A stretch of 11,788 bases of DNA, taken from NCBI GenBank assembly GCA_044432725.1, contig JAWXUL010000049.1:1-11788 (forward strand), read 5' to 3'. The DNA is from JAWXUK01 sp044432725 (GTDB lineage: Bacteria; Bacillota; Clostridia; Oscillospirales; Oscillospiraceae). This document shows, piece after piece, positions 6,789-11,788 of this stretch. Below the pieces are notes generated by a model, which was not told where the DNA came from, made no database searches, and saw only the letters and a list, made by a program, of their open reading frames with translations. The translations under genes were made by a program, and so were the position numbers. The stretch's first letter is position 1. Every line of letters begins with the position of its first letter.

Positions 6789-6871
6789 AAAGAGAGGTCT
6801 ATTATGCCTTGCTCCAGAGCCAAGACCACGACGGCTTGGCTTTGACCTACGCCTTGTATGAAACGTCCTAA
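6785..6871 (+). CDS. Possible 28-codon small ORF after the phosphoesterase
   Basis: An ATG at 6785 overlaps the stop of the phosphoesterase (ATGA) and opens 28 codons, MKREVYYALLQSQDHDGLAL then TYALYETS, ending at 6871 across the lrgB stop codon on the other strand. GGAAAAG upstream is a weak ribosome site. I recognise no family. It could be the N-terminal remnant of a further operon gene cut off by the lrgB region, a genuine small protein, or chance. Confidence 0.2.
   Translation: MKREVYYALLQSQDHDGLALTYALYETS
6816..6843. terminator. Hairpin between converging genes
   Basis: AGAGCCAAG (6816-6824) pairs with CTTGGCTTT (6835-6843) around a 10-base loop in the gap between the plus-strand ars operon and minus-strand lrgB. 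There is no T-run on either side, so function as an intrinsic terminator is uncertain. Confidence 0.35.
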
Positions 6872-7566
6872 AGCGGGTACAGACTTGCAAAAAAGGATAT
6901 CCCCAACAGTGTACAAAGACCAGTCAGGACAATGGAAAGACTGCTCATTGCGCCTTCCACCTCGCCCAATTCCATTGCCTTACTGGTGCCCACTGCGTGT
7001 GCTGAGGTACCAATTGCCACCCCTTTTGCCACAGGGTGACGTATCTTGCAGAGTTTGCAGAGAGATTCTGCGATGATGTTTCCCAATATCCCTGTGATGA
7101 TGATTGCTGTTGCTGTGATACTCACAAAACCACCGTATTCTTCTGAAATACTAAGCCCGATTGCCGTGGTGATGGATTTGGGTAGGAGTGTGACATACAT
7201 CTCATAATCCAAGGAAAAATATCTTGACATAAGATAAATCAGCCCTAAGTTACACAGTACACCAGAAATAATCCCCAACATCACAGGTCGCCAATGGGCT
7301 TGAAACTGCTTAAACTGTTGATACAAAGGAATGGCAAGGGCTACAGTAGCAGGTGTCAACAAATAACTGAGATATCCTCCACTTTTTGCATATGTCTCAT
7401 AGGGGATGTGACACAGTAGTAAAAAACCGATGACCATCACAATAGACAGGAGCAAGGGGTTACACAGAGGGTGATTCCAACGCTTTTTTATCTCAAGACC
7501 AAGAAAATAGGCAACGAGACTGATCACCACAGCGAAAAAAGCCGATTGATTGAGCATATCTATCAT
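6868..7566 (-). CDS. lrgB: LrgB-family membrane protein (pyruvate/holin-like transporter subunit)
   Basis: This 232-residue hydrophobic protein has the LrgB/CidB family hallmarks: LLTPATVALAIPLY (~70-83), LLPKSITTAIGLSISEEYGG (~127-146) and GTSAHAVGTSKA near the C-terminus. The length is typical. LrgAB was first described as antiholin-like in Staphylococcus. Later work on Bacillus subtilis (PftAB) and Streptococcus mutans showed that such pairs move pyruvate. The ATG at 7566 overlaps the lrgA stop (ATGA on the minus strand) and lies 7 nt from AAAGGAG, so it is translationally coupled to lrgA. The neighbouring divergent hydroxyacid dehydrogenase favours a pyruvate/lactate role. Confidence 0.93.
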   Translation of the reverse strand: MIDMLNQSAFFAVVISLVAYFLGLEIKKRWNHPLCNPLLLSIVMVIGFLLLCHIPYETYAKSGGYLSYLLTPATVALAIPLYQQFKQFQAHWRPVMLGIISGVLCNLGLIYLMSRYFSLDYEMYVTLLPKSITTAIGLSISEEYGGFVSITATAIIITGILGNIIAESLCKLCKIRHPVAKGVAIGTSAHAVGTSKAMELGEVEGAMSSLSIVLTGLCTLLGISFFASLYPL

Positions 7567-7916
7567 TTCTTCTCTCCTTTGTTCATGAAAAATTCAGTGA
7601 CTTTGCCTGTAACTATCATAACCAAACAGGTCGTTACAAAAATAATCAGCAACACAGGTAACAGCACAGGCACAAGGTCCTCCCAAGTGGCAAGTAGCCC
7701 CACAGCAGGGGGAATGAACATCACAGGCATAATCTCGATGAGAAAACGTCCACTATCCTCCACTTGCTCCACTTTCACCATACCGCTAAACAGCAACAGT
7801 AGCATCAAACATAGCCCATAGATACTGGCTGGAATGGGAAGGGGTAAGAAGGCATAAAGACACTCCCCCACTGCTGTCACAGCGAAAATAATTGTGACCT
7901 CTTTCAAATACTTCAT
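7563..7916 (-). CDS. lrgA: LrgA-family small membrane protein
   Basis: This 117-residue protein with four hydrophobic segments matches LrgA/CidA: PIPASIYGLCLMLLLLFSG (~26-44), then VEDSGRFLIEIMPVMFIPPAVGLL (~51-74). These correspond to the conserved P(I/L)P-x-S-x-x-G-L and M-x-x-x-F-x-P-x-x-V-G motifs. The ATG at 7916 is preceded by AAAGGAG with AGGAG at 7923-7927, 6 nt away. An upstream in-frame codon at 7958 would place the ribosome site inside the gene and overlap the predicted promoter start. It is first gene of the lrgAB pair, sharing an ATGA overlap with lrgB. It is probably driven by the promoters in the repeat array upstream. Confidence 0.92.
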   Translation of the reverse strand: MKYLKEVTIIFAVTAVGECLYAFLPLPIPASIYGLCLMLLLLFSGMVKVEQVEDSGRFLIEIMPVMFIPPAVGLLATWEDLVPVLLPVLLIIFVTTCLVMIVTGKVTEFFMNKGEKK

Positions 7917-7964
7917 TGTATTCTCCTTTGTGATTTTTTCTTTGGTATAGATTCTCATCTTACC

Positions 7965-7992
7965 AGTATAAATATTTACCCTTACTTTACAA
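7965..7992 (-). promoter_or_regulatory. lrgAB promoter P1 (repeat unit 1)
   Basis: On the minus strand, TTGTAA (7992-7987), a 16-bp spacer and TATACT (7970-7965) form a good promoter facing lrgA, with the transcription start expected near 7958, ~40 bp before the start codon. A dyad ACCCTT-N7-AAGGGG (7978-7996) overlaps the -35 box and could be an operator. Confidence 0.65.
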
Positions 7993-8081
7993 GGGGTTCT
8001 GTTCTATTTATTTATGTTTCGCCGCAGCTATCAGAAGTTAACTGAAGCTAACACAAAAGGATGTGATGGGACCCTGATACT

Positions 8082-8110
8082 AGTATAAGATATTTACCCT
8101 TACTTTGCAA
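8082..8110 (-). promoter_or_regulatory. lrgAB promoter P2 (repeat unit 2)
   Basis: On the minus strand, TTGCAA (8110-8105), a 17-bp spacer and TATACT (8087-8082). The dyad ACCCTT-ACTTTGC-AAGGGT (8096-8114) has perfect 6-bp arms and covers the -35 box. Confidence 0.55.
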
Positions 8111-8189
8111 GGGTTCTTTTCTATTTATTTCTGTCACACCGTGGTTGCTTATCGCTAACCACAAAAAACGGGATAGCATTCTTGATACT

Positions 8190-8218
8190 TGTATAAAATA
8201 TTTACACTTTATTTACAA
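8190..8218 (-). promoter_or_regulatory. lrgAB promoter-like site P3 (repeat unit 3)
   Basis: On the minus strand, TTGTAA (8218-8213), a 17-bp spacer and TATACA (8195-8190). The flanking dyad seen in units 1 and 2 is decayed here. It lies ~275 bp from the lrgA start and back-to-back with the dehydrogenase promoter. Confidence 0.4.
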
Positions 8219-8225
8219 GATTTTC

Positions 8226-8254
8226 TTTACTTTTCTGTTTTTTTATGTTATACT
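8226..8254 (+). promoter_or_regulatory. Promoter of the hydroxyacid dehydrogenase gene
   Basis: TTTACT (8226-8231), a 17-bp spacer and TATACT (8249-8254) preceded by TGT, giving an extended -10. The predicted transcript starts near 8261. The equivalent positions in repeat units 1 and 2 lack a -10 box, so only unit 3 fires towards this gene. Confidence 0.65.
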
Positions 8255-8261
8255 ACAGTTA

Positions 8262-8311
8262 CCCTAAACTAACACCAAGGACTAAATTGTAATTCCTTGG
8301 GAGCTGTAGGG
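8262..8311 (+). promoter_or_regulatory. Leader hairpin upstream of the dehydrogenase gene
   Basis: In the 5' leader CCAAGGA (8275-8281) pairs with TCCTTGG (8294-8300), enclosed by CCCTA (8262-8266) and TAGGG (8307-8311). At DNA level CTACAG (8253-8258) and CTGTAG (8304-8309) add an outer dyad. It ends 14 nt before the AGGAG ribosome site. Control of mRNA stability, translation or binding of a regulator are all possible. Confidence 0.5.
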
Positions 8312-8336
8312 AACTAAAAAACAAAGGAGATTTATG

Positions 8337-9323
8337 ATGAAAATAATTTGTTATGGCGTGGTGCAAGGGGATATTGACTGCTTTCATGAAGCAGAAAAGA
8401 GCCGAGGCGTGGAACTCATCTTGGTGGCAGAGCCCTTAAGCGAGAAGAATATTCAGGATGCCAAGGGCTGTGACGCAGTCTCCGTCACTGTCTCTTCTGT
8501 TGTCACAGCAGAACGTATGAAAATTTTTGCAGATATGGGAATCAAATTTGTCACAGCTCGTTCTGTTGGCTATAACTATATCGACCTAGAGGCAGCCAAG
8601 GCACATGGAATCAGAGTGAGCAATACCCTATACTCTGAGCATTGTGTGGCAGATTTTACCCTGATGCTTATGCTAATGACCGTCCGAAAGGCTGGTTATA
8701 TGTTGCAAAAAGCCCAGAGCTATGACTACACCGTCCATGGAATGCGTGGGCGAGATATGCCAAACCTTACTGTTGGTGTCATTGGCACAGGCCGGATTGG
8801 CAATGCTGTCATTGATCGAGTTCATGGCTTTGGAAGCAAGATTTTAGCCTTTGACCTCTACCCAAAGGAAAGTCTGAAGGGGATTGTAGACTATGTACCA
8901 CTGGAGGAGTTGATTCAAAAATCTGATATCATCACCTTCCATGCCCCAGCCACCAAAGAAAATGAGCATCTCTTCAACGCAAAGTCTTTGGAAATGGCAA
9001 AAGATGGTGTTATCCTTATTAACACTTCTCGTGGAGAACTGATCAACACTGAGGTCATGTTGGAAGGTCTTGCCACAGGGAAAATTGCAGCAGCTGGGTT
9101 GGATACCTTCGAGGACGAATTGGGTCTGATTCGCACCAACGTAGGGGAAGGGATTCGTCACTATAAGAATCTGATGCTCTTACAAGCTTTGCCCAACGTG
9201 ATTCTTACCCCTCACGTGGCATATTATACAGACCAAACCAGAGAGGATTTGGTGTATAACAACATTGACAACCTCTTGAACATGGCAAAAAATGAAAGCA
9301 TACCTTGCGAAGTCAAGGCGTAA
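8337..9323 (+). CDS. NAD-dependent D-2-hydroxyacid dehydrogenase, probable D-lactate dehydrogenase
   Basis: This 328-residue protein is a member of the D-isomer-specific 2-hydroxyacid dehydrogenase family (LdhA/VanH/FldH type), with typical length. The Rossmann nucleotide loop is GVIGTGRIG (147-155), followed by D173, which favours NAD over NADP. The catalytic triad is visible: R232 in NTSRGEL, E261 in DTFEDE and H293 in TPHVAYYT. It reduces a 2-oxoacid, most likely pyruvate, to the D-hydroxyacid while regenerating NAD. Aromatic or branched 2-oxoacids cannot be excluded because FldH-like enzymes are similar. Two adjacent ATGs exist at 8334 and 8337; the second is 7 nt from AGGAG (8325-8329) and is preferred. 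It is divergent from lrgAB, a family that can carry pyruvate, and has its own promoter and terminator. Confidence 0.92.
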   Translation: MKIICYGVVQGDIDCFHEAEKSRGVELILVAEPLSEKNIQDAKGCDAVSVTVSSVVTAERMKIFADMGIKFVTARSVGYNYIDLEAAKAHGIRVSNTLYSEHCVADFTLMLMLMTVRKAGYMLQKAQSYDYTVHGMRGRDMPNLTVGVIGTGRIGNAVIDRVHGFGSKILAFDLYPKESLKGIVDYVPLEELIQKSDIITFHAPATKENEHLFNAKSLEMAKDGVILINTSRGELINTEVMLEGLATGKIAAAGLDTFEDELGLIRTNVGEGIRHYKNLMLLQALPNVILTPHVAYYTDQTREDLVYNNIDNLLNMAKNESIPCEVKA

Positions 9324-9331
9324 GTGCATCT

Positions 9332-9364
9332 CTCCTCCTTTGGAAACAAGGGAGGAGTTTTCCT
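9332..9364 (+). terminator. Intrinsic terminator of the dehydrogenase gene
   Basis: CTCCTCCTTT (9332-9341) pairs with AAGGGAGGAG (9348-9357) at nine of ten positions, loop GGAAAC, followed by TTTTCCT. It begins 9 bp after the stop codon. Confidence 0.85.
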
Positions 9365-9406
9365 ATGGCAAGAGAAATTTGTAGCTATCAGTTGTTCTTG
9401 AAGTTG

Positions 9407-10816
9407 TCAATTTCCTTTTGGTAAGGAAATTGTGATCCTCGCCCCACAGCTTTCTAAATTCTGCACTTCAATGTTTCCTTGATGCTTTTTAATGATTTCA
9501 TAAACAATCAGCAATCCCAAACCATTTCCATCTACTGTTTCTCCTGTGGTGGAAACAAAAAGATTTTCTAATTTACTGGCTTCAAAGCCTTTTCCATTGT
9601 CTATAATCGAGAAAGAAACCTCTGTTTCCCCCTGAATGATTTCCACTTTCAGCCAATCCCTCGTGTGGCGAAAGCCATTTGACAGAATATTTAGGAAGGC
9701 TCGCATCAGTTTTTCTTTGTCACAAGAAAGATATATTTCCCCCTGTGGCTCATACTCTACGTCAATTTCTTTTAAAATGGCAATAGACTCCACTTTCTCT
9801 AAACTTTGAGTTAAAATACTGACGACATCTTGCTTTTCAAAAGAAAACACCTCTATTTTGCTGTCAATTTTGCTTAAAAAAATCAAATCATCTAAAATGT
9901 GGTGAATTCTATCACATTCTTCCTGTACGATACTTAGTGGACTGGCATTGTCTTGATAATAACCATTTTGAATATTTTGCGCATAGCCAGAAATAGCAGT
10001 AAGGGGTGTTTTCAATTCATGTGATAAGTTTCGGAAAAGGGCAGTTTGTGCCTTTTCGTGGGCAAGAATACTCTCTACCATAGATTGAATACTATGAGAA
10101 AGACTTTCTATTTCATCCCCTGTTTCCACGAGAAAAGGTTGGGAATAGTCCTGTTTTGCATAGGATTCAGAGACTGCGGTCAGTTTTTTCAAGGGAGCAG
10201 TAATTCCCATAGCTTGCCAAGAAAGAATGAGAAAAGACAGTATCACAAGAAAGGCGAGTACGATTAAAAAAGAAGAAATATTTTCTGTAGTAAGAGAATT
10301 CACTGATTCCAAGGCGAGTAGGGATACAATGACAGTATCTTCCTCTGTATCTTGAGAAAGATATACCAAAAAAGGTTCATTTCTAATTGAAATTTCTGTG
10401 GGGACTTGAAATGGCATCGAGGTAAGTTCTTCTTTGAGACTGTCTCCTAAGTGAAGTCGCTCTGAAAAAAAGCTATTTTCTTCAGGGAAAACTAAAACAC
10501 CATGGACAAGCTCGCAAAAAATATGAATACTCACAGAATTGTTTTGACTAGGAAAAACATAAGTATCTTTCATAGAAAAGTTATTTTGATTTCTCTCTGC
10601 TAAATTCACATTTGATTGCTGAAAACCACGAAACAAAGAGTTCATTCGCTCTGTTCTTTCCATCACGAGAGAATTTTCTGCAATGATCTGCTGTTTCGCT
10701 TGTTGTTTTGCTTGATCATTCAAATTGTAAATGGTAACAGCATAAAAAGAAACAAGTGCAAAAATAAGAATGGATAAATTTGTGATAATCAATCTTTTTG
10801 TGATCTTACTTTTCAT
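9407..10816 (-). CDS. Membrane sensor histidine kinase (HAMP, HisKA, HATPase)
   Basis: This 469-residue two-component kinase has a transmembrane segment at ~9-30, a ~150-residue extracellular sensor region with no family I recognise, and a second transmembrane segment at ~180-200. A HAMP linker follows to ~250. The HisKA H-box is FRNLSHELKTPLTAISGYA with phosphorylated H266. The ATPase domain shows the N-box NILSNGFRHT, G1 DNGKGFE and G2 GNGLGL near the C-terminus. The coding sequence overlaps the response regulator gene by 11 nt. AGGAGG (10822-10827) lies inside the regulator's last codons, 5 nt from ATG 10816; the ATG at 10819 is only 2 nt away and is less likely. The signal sensed is unknown. 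It is not next to an obvious ABC peptide exporter in this window. Confidence 0.93.
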   Translation of the reverse strand: MKSKITKRLIITNLSILIFALVSFYAVTIYNLNDQAKQQAKQQIIAENSLVMERTERMNSLFRGFQQSNVNLAERNQNNFSMKDTYVFPSQNNSVSIHIFCELVHGVLVFPEENSFFSERLHLGDSLKEELTSMPFQVPTEISIRNEPFLVYLSQDTEEDTVIVSLLALESVNSLTTENISSFLIVLAFLVILSFLILSWQAMGITAPLKKLTAVSESYAKQDYSQPFLVETGDEIESLSHSIQSMVESILAHEKAQTALFRNLSHELKTPLTAISGYAQNIQNGYYQDNASPLSIVQEECDRIHHILDDLIFLSKIDSKIEVFSFEKQDVVSILTQSLEKVESIAILKEIDVEYEPQGEIYLSCDKEKLMRAFLNILSNGFRHTRDWLKVEIIQGETEVSFSIIDNGKGFEASKLENLFVSTTGETVDGNGLGLLIVYEIIKKHQGNIEVQNLESCGARITISLPKGN

Positions 10817-11501
10817 CATTTCCTCCTATTTTATAGCCAAAACCCCAAACTGTTTTAATTTCACATTCTGCCCCTAATAAGAGCATTTTCTTCCGTAATC
10901 TTTTGATAAGCTGGTCTACTTGTCTGGTATCACCATCAAAATCATATTGCCAAACCTGTTTTATAATCTGTTCTCGGGAAAAAGCCTTCCCAACATTTTT
11001 GATAAGTAATTCCAAAAAATCAAATTCCTTTGTTGTTAAGTCAAATAAATCTCCTGAAATGGTAGCACTTCTTTCCTCTAAATCCAAAGTTAAGTCAAGA
11101 TGTGCAATACTGCTACGAGGCAAAGTGATCTGTTTGATTACCTCCATGCGGCGAAGTGAATTTTTCACCTTGATTGACAGTTCTCTTAGATTAATAGGCT
11201 TGCCGATATAGTCATCGCCCCCCAATTCTAGTCCCAAAATACGGTCAACTTCCTCATTATTGGCTGAAATCATAATAAGCGGAATCAAGCTACTTTTACG
11301 AATTTCTCGACAAAGGTCATAGCCATTCATCACAGGCATCATAATATCGGTAATAATTAAGTCACAAGGACTTTGATTGAATCCAGCGAGTAGGCTTTGC
11401 CCCTCTGGGAAACATTGGATTTCATAACCATTTTGTTTTAAGTGAGTTTTCAAAATTCCAGAAATGCTTGGGTCATCTTCTGCAATGTATATTTTTTTCA
11501 T
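10806..11501 (-). CDS. OmpR/PhoB-family response regulator
   Basis: This 231-residue protein has a receiver domain (1-~118) with D9-D10, phosphoacceptor D52 in ITDIMMP, switch S79 and K101 in IGKPI. A winged-helix output domain (~130-228) follows, with LTTKEFDFLELLIKNVGKAFSREQI and the wing segment TVWGFGYKIG. The ATG at 11501 follows AGAGGTGAT with suitable spacing; an upstream TTG at 11531 would begin just after the predicted -10 region and can be excluded. It is the first gene of an operon with the kinase, which starts inside its 3' end. In PhoB-type regulators phosphorylation of the aspartate promotes DNA binding at direct repeats. The target genes are unknown, but the nearby repeat array upstream of lrgAB and the C-terminal-repeat gene are candidates. 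Confidence 0.94.
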   Translation of the reverse strand: MKKIYIAEDDPSISGILKTHLKQNGYEIQCFPEGQSLLAGFNQSPCDLIITDIMMPVMNGYDLCREIRKSSLIPLIMISANNEEVDRILGLELGGDDYIGKPINLRELSIKVKNSLRRMEVIKQITLPRSSIAHLDLTLDLEERSATISGDLFDLTTKEFDFLELLIKNVGKAFSREQIIKQVWQYDFDGDTRQVDQLIKRLRKKMLLLGAECEIKTVWGFGYKIGGNDEK

Positions 11502-11519
11502 GCTATCACCTCTATTTCT

Positions 11520-11548
11520 AGTATACCACAAATTTTTTTATTTGAAAA
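11520..11548 (-). promoter_or_regulatory. Promoter of the response regulator-kinase operon
   Basis: On the minus strand TATACT (11525-11520), preceded by TGG as an extended -10, lies 17 bp from TTTTCA (11548-11543), a weak -35. The start would be near 11513, giving a short leader containing the AGAGGTGAT ribosome site. Confidence 0.6.
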
Positions 11549-11552
11549 GGAG

Positions 11553-11584
11553 AAAACCGAAGCGATTCACACTTCGGTTTTCCA
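11553..11584 (-). terminator. Terminator of the repeat-protein gene
   Basis: AAAACCGAAG and CTTCGGTTTT (within 11553-11584) form a 10-bp perfect stem around a 9-base loop. The symmetrical A/T ends let it work on both strands. On the minus strand it follows the stop of the repeat protein (11608) by ~25 bp and is trailed by CTCCTTTTC. Confidence 0.8.
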
Positions 11585-11607
11585 ATAAGATGGCAGAACA
11601 ACTGATG

Positions 11608-11788
11608 TTAGGCGGTTTCCATTGTTTTTTCAGTAGGAGAAACTCGTTTTTCTTTCATCATGGTGTCTCGGTCCATGTTTTCCCCACGAGAAGCAAGTTT
11701 TTCTTCCATCATGCCTTCACGATCCATGTTTTCCCCACGAGATGCAAGTTTTTCTTCCATCATGCCTTCACGGTCCATGTTTTCCCCA
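11608..11788 (-). CDS. C-terminus of an unrecognised protein with 17-residue tandem repeats
   Basis: Read on the minus strand from 11787, 59 codons are open to a TAA at 11608-11610; the 5' part lies beyond the right edge. The visible protein is two identical copies of GENMDREGMMEEKLASR, a diverged third copy (GENMDRDTMMKEKRVSP) and a tail TEKTMETA. The DNA repeat is 51 bp. The first two copies differ at two bases, both silent (GAC/GAT, GCA/GCT), which supports real translation and selection on the protein. The repeat is highly charged, methionine-rich (three per unit) and probably helical. I know no family for it. A terminator follows closely, so this is the last gene of its transcript. Confidence 0.7.
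   Translation of the reverse strand, partial: GENMDREGMMEEKLASRGENMDREGMMEEKLASRGENMDRDTMMKEKRVSPTEKTMETA
11634..11787 (-). repeat. 51-bp coding tandem repeat, three copies visible
   Basis: Copies begin at 11787, 11736 and 11685 on the minus strand, exactly 51 bp apart and in frame. The array may continue beyond the right edge. The copy next to the stop codon is the most diverged, as is common at the end of a tandem array. Confidence 0.85.

Larger units (their letters stand above)
7962..8275. repeat. Three tandem ~110-bp imperfect repeats between lrgA and the dehydrogenase gene
   Basis: Unit 1 starts at 7962, unit 2 at 8079 and unit 3 at 8187, spaced 117 and 108 bp. Each begins AC(C/T/T)(A/A/T)GTATAA, continues TATTTAC(C)CTTA..TTT(A/G)CAAG and a T-rich stretch, and ends near CTAAC(C/A)C. 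Units 1 and 2 are closest to each other; unit 3 is more diverged and abuts the dehydrogenase leader. The best-conserved block coincides with a minus-strand promoter in each unit, suggesting duplication of a regulatory module. Confidence 0.8.

Noticed and set aside
6858..7076. Plus-strand 72-codon proline-rich open frame
   Set aside because: It is an antisense shadow of the lrgB 3' region.
7962..8275. CRISPR array for the repeated units
   Set aside because: Only three imperfect units of ~110 bp with no short conserved direct repeats separated by uniform unique spacers; they contain promoter motifs instead.
8262..8330. T-box or known riboswitch in the dehydrogenase leader
   Set aside because: No AGGGTGGNACC antiterminator sequence or other conserved core that I recognise is present.
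11634..11788. CRISPR or non-coding satellite at the right edge
   Set aside because: The 51-bp period is in frame with synonymous differences and there are no unique spacers, which fits a coding repeat.

Overview
The window looks like chromosomal DNA from a low-GC anaerobic Firmicute (Clostridia, probably a Lachnospirales-type gut or rumen organism). The basis is AT-rich intergenic DNA, strong AGGAGG ribosome sites, sigma-A-type promoters, and Clostridia-like versions of Mgl, ACR3, LrgAB and D-2-hydroxyacid dehydrogenase. The genus assignment is inference only.

Layout. (1) 1-819, minus: the N-terminal 273 residues of a YesN-type (REC plus probable AraC output) response regulator that runs off the left edge. 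(2) 1061-3616, plus: mglA and mglC, the ATPase and permease of a galactose/methyl-galactoside-type ABC importer. No binding protein lies between or beside them here. The divergent promoter region between (1) and (2) is almost entirely a 185-bp inverted-repeat element. (3) 3913-6788, plus: an arsenic cluster made of arsR, a small thioredoxin-fold protein with an altered cysteine motif, the ACR3 arsenite pump, and a metallophosphoesterase that overlaps acr3 by ATGA. A second inverted-repeat element lies just upstream of the arsR promoter and a third lies between arsR and the thioredoxin gene. (4) 6868-7916, minus: lrgA-lrgB, a family now linked to pyruvate transport. Divergent from it, at 8337-9323 plus, is a D-2-hydroxyacid (probably D-lactate) dehydrogenase. 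The 420-bp intergenic region holds three tandem copies of a roughly 110-bp unit. Each copy carries a promoter-like pair facing lrgA, and two copies carry a clear CCCTT-N7-AAGGG dyad over the -35. (5) 9407-11501, minus: an OmpR-type response regulator and its sensor kinase. (6) 11608-11788, minus: the C-terminus of an unrecognised protein made of a 17-residue tandem repeat, GENMDREGMMEEKLASR.

How it may work together. The left part is a sensed sugar-uptake locus. The middle is an arsenite detoxification operon in which ArsR derepresses a pump and two accessory proteins of unclear role. The right part pairs a putative pyruvate carrier with a pyruvate-reducing enzyme, which suggests overflow or fermentation control. 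The small mobile elements (two TIR types sharing a common core) sit only in regulatory gaps. The most promising leads are the multi-promoter repeat array at lrgAB/ldh, the ars-linked thioredoxin and phosphoesterase, and the 17-residue repeat protein.
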